Both the position numbers and the translations under genes were made by a program. From Roseburia sp. CAG:309 (GTDB taxonomy: Bacteria; Bacillota; Clostridia; Lachnospirales; Lachnospiraceae): a DNA stretch of 11,219 bases. The notes beneath the pieces were generated by a model, which saw only the letters and a program-made list of their open reading frames with translations, did not search any database and was not told where the DNA came from. Shown piece after piece: positions 7,664-11,219 of the stretch. The first letter of the stretch is position 1. Every line of letters starts with the position of its first letter. The stretch is from assembly GCA_000434115.1 (NCBI GenBank), contig FR893923.1, forward strand, positions 1-11,219, given 5' to 3'.

Positions 7664-8496
7664 TCCTGTAATCCTTTCGCTTCTACGCAGTTATTCATAA
7701 GCATGGCGATCGTCATCGGTCCGACACCACCCGGTACCGGAGTAATGGCATGAGTGATCGGAGCCACGTCGTCATAATCCACATCTCCGCAAAGTTTTCC
7801 GTCTGCGCCGCGGTGGATTCCGACATCAATAACGACTGCGCCTTCTTTGACGTATTCTTTGGTAATAAATTTTGGTTTTCCGATCGCAACGATCAGAATA
7901 TCTGCCCGTTTTGTCACTTCTTTCAGATCTTTGGTATGGGAATGGCAGACCGTAACGGTTGCATTTTCCCGAAGCATCAGAAGTGCCATCGGTTTTCCGA
8001 CAATATTGCTCCGGCCGACGATCACACATTCTTTTCCGTCGATTTCAACACCGGTACGTTTTAACAACTGAATTACACCGGCTGGTGTACAGGAAACAAA
8101 GCCCGGCTGTCCGATGCTGAGCGCACCGACACTCTGTGGATGAAATCCATCGACATCTTTTTTCGGTGAAATTGTCCGGATCACTTTGTCTTCGTCCATA
8201 TGAGCCGGCAATGGAAGTTGTACCAGAATACCATTGACATCGTCTCTGTCATTTAACTGCCGGATCAATTGCAGCAGTTCTTCTTCCGGTGTTTCCTCCG
8301 GCAGTTCATAAGCCAGAGAACGGATTCCGATATATTCACAGGCCTTTTTCTTATTTCCAACATAAACGGTCGAAGCAGGATCGTTTCCTACCTGAATCAC
8401 AGCCAGAGTAACTTCCAGATTTTCCTTTTTCACTCTTTCTTTTAATTCGTCTTTTATCTGTGCGGAAATCTGTTTTCCATCAATTCGAATGCTCAT
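7660..8496 (-). CDS. folD: Bifunctional methylenetetrahydrofolate dehydrogenase/cyclohydrolase
   Basis: FolD interconverts 5,10-methylene-, 5,10-methenyl- and 10-formyl-tetrahydrofolate, supplying one-carbon units for purines, formyl-Met-tRNA and, in acetogens, the Wood-Ljungdahl pathway. The 278-aa protein is full length. Motifs are GNDPASTVYVGNKKKAC (37-53), with the active-site Y45 and K49 of the YxxxK motif, GILVQLPLP (89-97), DVDGFHP (114-120), the Rossmann segment VIVGRSNIVGKP (158-169) and ITPVPGGVGPMTIAML (251-266). The start ATG 8496 has AGGAGG 7 nt upstream, one of the best ribosome binding sites in the window. It follows the alarmone synthetase gene by 24 bp and overlaps rimO by 4 bp. 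Confidence 0.96.
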   Translation of the reverse strand: MSIRIDGKQISAQIKDELKERVKKENLEVTLAVIQVGNDPASTVYVGNKKKACEYIGIRSLAYELPEETPEEELLQLIRQLNDRDDVNGILVQLPLPAHMDEDKVIRTISPKKDVDGFHPQSVGALSIGQPGFVSCTPAGVIQLLKRTGVEIDGKECVIVGRSNIVGKPMALLMLRENATVTVCHSHTKDLKEVTKRADILIVAIGKPKFITKEYVKEGAVVIDVGIHRGADGKLCGDVDYDDVAPITHAITPVPGGVGPMTIAMLMNNCVEAKGLQE

Positions 8497-8520
8497 AGCA
8501 CAACCTCCTAATAGTTATTT

Positions 8521-9201
8521 TTATGAATTTTCTACGATACGGTCACGCAGGGACTGCATATGGTAATCGGTTCGATTGATCACATCAGCGCAGGCGCGCA
8601 GTTCATACATAATACTTTCCGCATCATCAATATCTTTTTTATATTTCAGCTGGTGCTCCAGACTTGCCCAGAAGTCCATCGCAATCGTCCGGATCTGTAC
8701 TTCCACGCGGATCTGTTCTTTGTGATCCGAGAAAAACACCGGAACTTCAATGATCAGATGAAGGCTTCGATAGCCATTCATTTTAGGATTTTTAATATAA
8801 TCTTTGCGCTTGATCAATTCAATGTCATCCTGTGCGGTAAGCATGTCTGCCACTTTATAGATGTCATCAATAAAAGCACAGATGACGCGAACCCCTGCCA
8901 CGTCCGAAAGATTTTCAAACACCGACTGTACCGTGACAGGATAGCCTTTTCGGCGGAGTTTGCTCGCAATGCTGTCGGGCTGCTTAACACGGGTTTTGAT
9001 AAATTCAATCGGATTTCTCTGTCTTTTTATGGATAATTCATCATTTAATACTTGTAATTTGGTCTTTATCTCTTTGATCGCACAACTGTACATCATCATC
9101 ATCTGCCGGAATTCGGTCTCCTGATCGATAAATACATGTCCTGCATCTGCCGGTATATATATCTGATTTAACAAAGAGGTGTCAACTTCCTGTTCTAACA
9201 T
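8521..9201 (-). CDS. relQ: Small alarmone synthetase, RelQ/YjbM-type GTP pyrophosphokinase
   Basis: This 226-aa protein is a single-domain (p)ppGpp synthetase: it transfers pyrophosphate from ATP to GDP or GTP. There is no hydrolase, TGS or ACT domain, so it is not a long Rel/SpoT enzyme. Visible motifs are RVKQPDSIASKLRRKG (71-86), the metal-binding aspartate D100 in LSDVAGVRV, KDYIKNPKMNGYRSLH (133-148), which binds the nucleotide acceptor, and VEVQIRTIAMDFWASLEH (166-183) with the catalytic glutamate E168 of ExQIRT. The order and wording match RelQ (SAS1) more than RelP. An in-frame stop lies two codons before ATG 9201, so no upstream start is possible. The ribosome binding site is odd: the nearest AAAGG is 14 nt away. 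The gene is first in the minus-strand block, behind the promoter at 9265-9293, so alarmone production may be co-regulated with folD and the rest. Confidence 0.92.
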   Translation of the reverse strand: MLEQEVDTSLLNQIYIPADAGHVFIDQETEFRQMMMMYSCAIKEIKTKLQVLNDELSIKRQRNPIEFIKTRVKQPDSIASKLRRKGYPVTVQSVFENLSDVAGVRVICAFIDDIYKVADMLTAQDDIELIKRKDYIKNPKMNGYRSLHLIIEVPVFFSDHKEQIRVEVQIRTIAMDFWASLEHQLKYKKDIDDAESIMYELRACADVINRTDYHMQSLRDRIVENS

Positions 9202-9233
9202 CGTTTATTCGCCAACCTTTCTCCTTACCTCCG

Positions 9234-9255
9234 TGCATAAAAATCCATTTACGCA
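9234..9255 (-). promoter_or_regulatory. Stem-loop at the predicted 5' end of the relQ transcript
   Basis: In the minus-strand RNA an 8-bp stem, TGCGTAAA pairing with TTTATGCA with one G-U pair, encloses a 6-nt loop. It begins about 2 nt after the predicted transcription start. It is not followed by a U-run, so it is not a terminator; a 5' stem-loop of this kind could slow RNA decay. The pairing is seen in the sequence; the function is inference. Confidence 0.4.
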
Positions 9256-9264
9256 TATAATATA

Positions 9265-9293
9265 ATTTTATAAGAAAATGACAGTAAAGTCAA
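9265..9293 (-). promoter_or_regulatory. Sigma-A promoter for the relQ-folD-rimO block
   Basis: On the minus strand TTGACT (9293-9288) and TAAAAT (9270-9265) are separated by exactly 17 bp. Each hexamer matches the consensus at five of six positions. The expected start is near 9258, giving a leader of about 57 nt before relQ. This is the only good promoter found upstream of the eleven-gene block. Confidence 0.75.
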
Positions 9294-9300
9294 ATAATTC

Positions 9301-9329
9301 TTTACTTTTTCGAAAAATGAAAGTATAAT
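9301..9329 (+). promoter_or_regulatory. Sigma-A promoter for the 89-aa gene
   Basis: TTTACT (9301-9306) and a perfect TATAAT (9324-9329) are spaced by 17 bp. The expected start is near 9336, with a leader of about 43 nt. Its -35 box lies only 7 bp from the -35 box of the divergent relQ promoter, so the two promoters are back to back. Confidence 0.72.
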
Positions 9330-9378
9330 CAGTAAAAAGTATGGATATGGAAATGACAAAAGAAAGGAAATTTAACAG

Positions 9379-9648
9379 ATGTTTCGTTTATGGGCAAAAG
9401 AATTTAAAAGCAATCGAATGATTCGGGACATGGTTGTGGAAAATGATTCCACGGAGATGTCGCGGACCCAAAAAGTATTTGCAGCACTGGAAGAAGTGTG
9501 CTATGAATTTGATCTTTCCAAACCAATCTGGCTGGAACATAATATTGAAGAATTCAAGCGCGTCGACAAAACCCGCTTTCGCAGCGATAATTTTATCGAC
9601 GGCATCGAATTTGATTATCTTGAGATCCACGTTATTGAGGAAGATTAG
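9379..9648 (+). CDS. Small conserved-looking protein of unknown function (89 aa)
   Basis: I cannot assign a known domain. The frame is supported as a gene by its own promoter (TATAAT at 9324-9329), AAAGG 11 nt before ATG 9379, and an intergenic position instead of an antisense one. The product is small, soluble and rich in charged and aromatic residues, without a signal peptide, membrane helix or cysteine cluster (one Cys, C41). The N-terminal third (MFRLWAKEFKSNRMIRD) is basic, and the rest is acidic, ending IEFDYLEIHVIEED. The segment WLEHNIEEFKRVDKTRFRSDNF (51-72) has the look of a conserved motif, and I recall similar small proteins in Lachnospiraceae genomes. It is divergent from relQ and its stop codon overlaps the end of hydF by 17 bp. 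Its role is unknown. Confidence 0.8.
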   Translation: MFRLWAKEFKSNRMIRDMVVENDSTEMSRTQKVFAALEEVCYEFDLSKPIWLEHNIEEFKRVDKTRFRSDNFIDGIEFDYLEIHVIEED

Positions 9649-10825
9649 GGATCGGTTCAATACTTCGCTGTAAGATCCCTTTCATATAGGCGATCGCAAT
9701 TCCATAATTGGTAAATGGGATGCCTTGATCAACTGCGCATTTCATACGGTATTTCACTTCTCTCTCATTGAGCATACACCCTCCGCAGTGAATGACCATC
9801 GCATAAGGGGACAGATCCTCTTTAAATTCACGGCCGGAGCTCCATTCAAATGTCAGATCTTTCCCGGTATATTTTAAAAGCCAGTTTGGCAGTTTTACGG
9901 TGCCAATATCTTCGCATTGACGGTGATGTGTGCAGCCCTCGGAAATGAGGATGCGGTCTCCGTCTTTCAGCGAATCTATTGCCTGAATCCCTTTAACCGC
10001 AGTTTCCAGATACCCTTTAAAACGAGCCATCAAGATGGAAAATGATGTCAAGGGGATTTCTTTTGGCACAATTGCTGCAACTTCTTCAAATGCCTGACTA
10101 TCCGTGATTACCATACGAACTTTACCTTCCAATTTTTGTAAAGTTTGTGCAAGCTCTGTATTTCTTACGGTCACTGCGGCAGCCCCTGCCTCAAGAATAT
10201 CCCGGATCACCTGCTGCTGTGGCAGGATCAGACGGCCTTTTGGTGCAGCAGAATCAATCGGAATGACAAGAACGGCAAGGTCTCCCGGATTCAAAAGATC
10301 GCCTACGATCTGAAGTGTCATATCTTCTGTGGAAATCTGATGAGCAAGTTTTTCCTTGCACTCCTGAATGCCCTGTTTCTGCAAAGCACTGATATAGATA
10401 CTGTGCTCCTCTTCTGCCGGAATGTTTTCCAAAAGGTCGGATTTATTATAAATGATAAGATACGGCAGCTCTTTTTCCTGAATCAATGTAAGCAGCTGCT
10501 TGTCTGTTGCTGCGAACCCTTTTTGTGCATCGACGACAAGAACCGCGATATCCGTTCGGTTTAAGATCTGTTTTGTCTTTTGGATTCGTTTTTCACCCAG
10601 TTCGCCCACATCGTCAAAGCCGGGAGTATCAATGATCATAACCGGCCCTAATGGAAGGAGTTCCATTGCTTTTTGCACCGGATCGGTCGTGGTTCCGAGG
10701 ACATCCGATACAACCGCCAGTTCCTGCCCGGTAATGGCATTGACAACGCTTGATTTTCCGGCATTGCGGCAGCCGAAAAAACCGATATGGATCCGATTGG
10801 CAGAGGGGGTATCATTGAGTGACAT
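9632..10825 (-). CDS. hydF: [FeFe]-hydrogenase H-cluster maturation GTPase HydF
   Basis: HydF is the scaffold on which the 2Fe subcluster of [FeFe]-hydrogenase is built, with HydE and HydG, before transfer to the apo-hydrogenase. The 397-aa protein has an N-terminal Ras-like GTPase domain: P-loop GCRNAGKSS (18-26), G2 threonines near 45-47, DTPGFDD (66-72), NKSD (127-130) and SAL (146-148). A dimerization domain follows (about 170-280). The C-terminal [4Fe-4S] domain carries the HydF signature CxH...HCxxC: C298, H300, H346, C347 and C350. This cluster motif separates it from the related tRNA GTPase MnmE and from Der. ATG 10825 has GAAGG 7 nt upstream. hydE and hydG are not in the window, so hydF is detached from them here. 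Its presence implies a hydrogen-evolving fermentative anaerobe. Confidence 0.96.
   Translation of the reverse strand: MSLNDTPSANRIHIGFFGCRNAGKSSVVNAITGQELAVVSDVLGTTTDPVQKAMELLPLGPVMIIDTPGFDDVGELGEKRIQKTKQILNRTDIAVLVVDAQKGFAATDKQLLTLIQEKELPYLIIYNKSDLLENIPAEEEHSIYISALQKQGIQECKEKLAHQISTEDMTLQIVGDLLNPGDLAVLVIPIDSAAPKGRLILPQQQVIRDILEAGAAAVTVRNTELAQTLQKLEGKVRMVITDSQAFEEVAAIVPKEIPLTSFSILMARFKGYLETAVKGIQAIDSLKDGDRILISEGCTHHRQCEDIGTVKLPNWLLKYTGKDLTFEWSSGREFKEDLSPYAMVIHCGGCMLNEREVKYRMKCAVDQGIPFTNYGIAIAYMKGILQRSIEPIPNLPQ
9647..9680 (+). terminator. Weak stem-loop at the 89-aa gene stop codon
   Basis: AGGGATC (9647-9653) pairs perfectly with GATCCCT (9674-9680) across a 20-nt loop, starting within the TAG stop codon. 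Only three Us follow before the run breaks, so it is a poor intrinsic terminator. It also lies inside hydF, which limits its sequence. It is the only terminator-like structure I see between the two convergent genes. Confidence 0.22.
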
Positions 10826-10857
10826 ACGTATACCTTCTTTCCTGTTTATTAAAAAAG

Positions 10858-10866
10858 ATTATACCA
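10858..10866 (-). promoter_or_regulatory. Extended -10 promoter for hydF
   Basis: On the minus strand a TGG triplet precedes a perfect TATAAT (TG at 10866-10865, hexamer 10863-10858). The -35 position, 17 bp away at 10886-10881, reads TATCAT, which is poor, so this is an extended -10 promoter. The expected start is near 10851, with a leader of about 26 nt. It lies in the left arm of the inverted repeat. Confidence 0.65.
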
Positions 10867-10881
10867 CATTTTTTAAAAATA

Positions 10882-10890
10882 TGATATAAT
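10882..10890 (+). promoter_or_regulatory. Extended -10 promoter for the DUF4317-type gene
   Basis: TGA followed by TATAAT (10882-10890) makes an extended -10 box. The -35 position, at 10862-10867, reads TACCAC and is poor. The expected start is near 10897, leaving a leader of about 44 nt. Each promoter's -35 region overlaps the other's -10 box, so polymerase probably binds only one way at a time. Confidence 0.65.
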
Positions 10891-10940
10891 CTTTTTGTGT
10901 GATATTAGGGAACCAACGATAATAGAAATGGAGAATAAAG

Positions 10941-11219
10941 ATGAATAAAACAGAAGTTACAGAAATAAAGAAAATTTTCAAAAAAGACGACAATGGCATC
11001 ACAAGAATCTGTGGCTGTTATGTAGATGGCGAAAAGAATAAGCGCGTCGAGTTAAAGGAGGCCTTTTACTCTCTTCCGGAAGAGGAAATGTTTAAATACG
11101 TGGATATTTTTCGCAAAACGATGTCCGGTACACTTGGCAAAAATCTTATGAATATGGAATTTCCCATGGAAGAAGAAACCAACAACGATGGCAAGCAGAA
11201 ATTTATGATGAAACTTGTA
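10941..11219 (+). CDS. DUF4317-type protein of unknown function (3' part beyond window)
   Basis: An open frame of 93 codons runs from ATG 10941 to the right edge without a stop. GGAG lies 7 nt before the ATG, and an extended -10 promoter is about 50 bp upstream. The N-terminus MNKTEVTEIKKIF, then TRICGCYVDGEKNKRVELKEAF, LPEEEMFKYVDIFRKTMSGTLGKNLMNMEF, resembles what I recall of the DUF4317 family from Clostridia and Bacilli. No function is established for that family to my knowledge. There is no signal peptide or membrane segment in the visible part; two cysteines, C24 and C26, form a CxC pair. It is divergent from hydF and shares the palindromic control region with it. Confidence 0.82.
   Translation, partial: MNKTEVTEIKKIFKKDDNGITRICGCYVDGEKNKRVELKEAFYSLPEEEMFKYVDIFRKTMSGTLGKNLMNMEFPMEEETNNDGKQKFMMKLV

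Larger units (their letters stand above)
10852..10896. repeat. 45-bp near-perfect inverted repeat between hydF and the DUF4317 gene
   Basis: Arms at 10852-10873 and 10875-10896 (22 nt each) match at 20 of 22 positions around a single central T. The two differences are both C versus T. The repeat is very AT-rich, begins with AAAAAGATTATA and ends TATAATCTTTTT. Each arm contains an extended -10 box pointing outward. It could be an operator for a dimeric regulator or a consequence of two mirror-image promoters. It is not a terminator, because both flanking genes read away from it. Confidence 0.85.

Noticed and set aside
9184..9237. 18-codon frame starting at the ATG in the relQ leader (MHGGKEKG...)
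   Set aside because: It has no ribosome binding site of its own, its ATG is in the 5' hairpin, and its Gly/Lys-rich start simply translates the SD-like purine run.
10852..10896. Bidirectional intrinsic terminator
   Set aside because: The A5...T5 flanked inverted repeat has that shape, but both neighbouring genes diverge from it and the stem is nearly all A-T pairs.
1..11219. Mobile element, CRISPR array, tRNA or defence system
   Set aside because: I saw no direct repeat array, transposase, integrase, terminal inverted repeats of an insertion sequence, tRNA-like cloverleaf or nuclease/helicase set; composition looks uniform through the window.

Overview
The window looks like chromosomal core DNA of an anaerobic, low-to-moderate GC Firmicute, most likely a Lachnospiraceae-type Clostridium relative. 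Evidence: an [FeFe]-hydrogenase maturase (HydF), a DUF4317-type protein known from Clostridia, a GerMN-like lipoprotein, a single-domain (p)ppGpp synthetase of the RelQ/YjbM type, a four-domain S1 protein next to cmk and ispH, strong GGAGG-type ribosome binding sites and sigma-A promoters of Gram-positive type. A CheR methyltransferase at the left edge suggests a chemotactic, possibly motile organism. I see no phage, transposon, CRISPR, tRNA or rRNA signal.

Layout. From 9201 leftwards to the window edge, eleven genes lie on the minus strand with gaps of at most 40 bp or with short overlaps: small alarmone synthetase, folD, rimO, pgsA, pncC (CinA C-terminal type), a GerMN-like lipoprotein, an HI0933-family flavoprotein, cmk, ispH, rpsA, and cheR (cut by the edge). 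A sigma-A promoter at 9265-9293 reads into this block and I see no terminator inside it, so it may be one long operon. It joins stress signalling, one-carbon metabolism, ribosome modification, phospholipid and isoprenoid synthesis, NAD salvage and nucleotide synthesis.

Divergent from this block, a promoter at 9301-9329 drives a small unknown gene (89 aa, 9379-9648). Its 3' end overlaps tail-to-tail by 17 bp with hydF (9632-10825, minus). hydF is in turn divergent from a DUF4317-type gene that begins at 10941 and runs off the right edge. The hydF/DUF4317 intergenic region holds a 45-bp near-perfect inverted repeat (10852-10896) in which each arm carries an extended -10 box, one for each direction. 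This is the most unusual DNA structure in the window.

The points most worth a second look are the symmetric divergent promoter, the 34-bp out-of-frame overlap of ispH and rpsA (these are often one fused gene in Clostridia), the odd leader of the alarmone synthetase gene, and the unknown 89-aa protein that shares its upstream region. No stretch over 300 bp lacks a gene. Nothing here is a clear new defence or mobile system; the window is mainly housekeeping.
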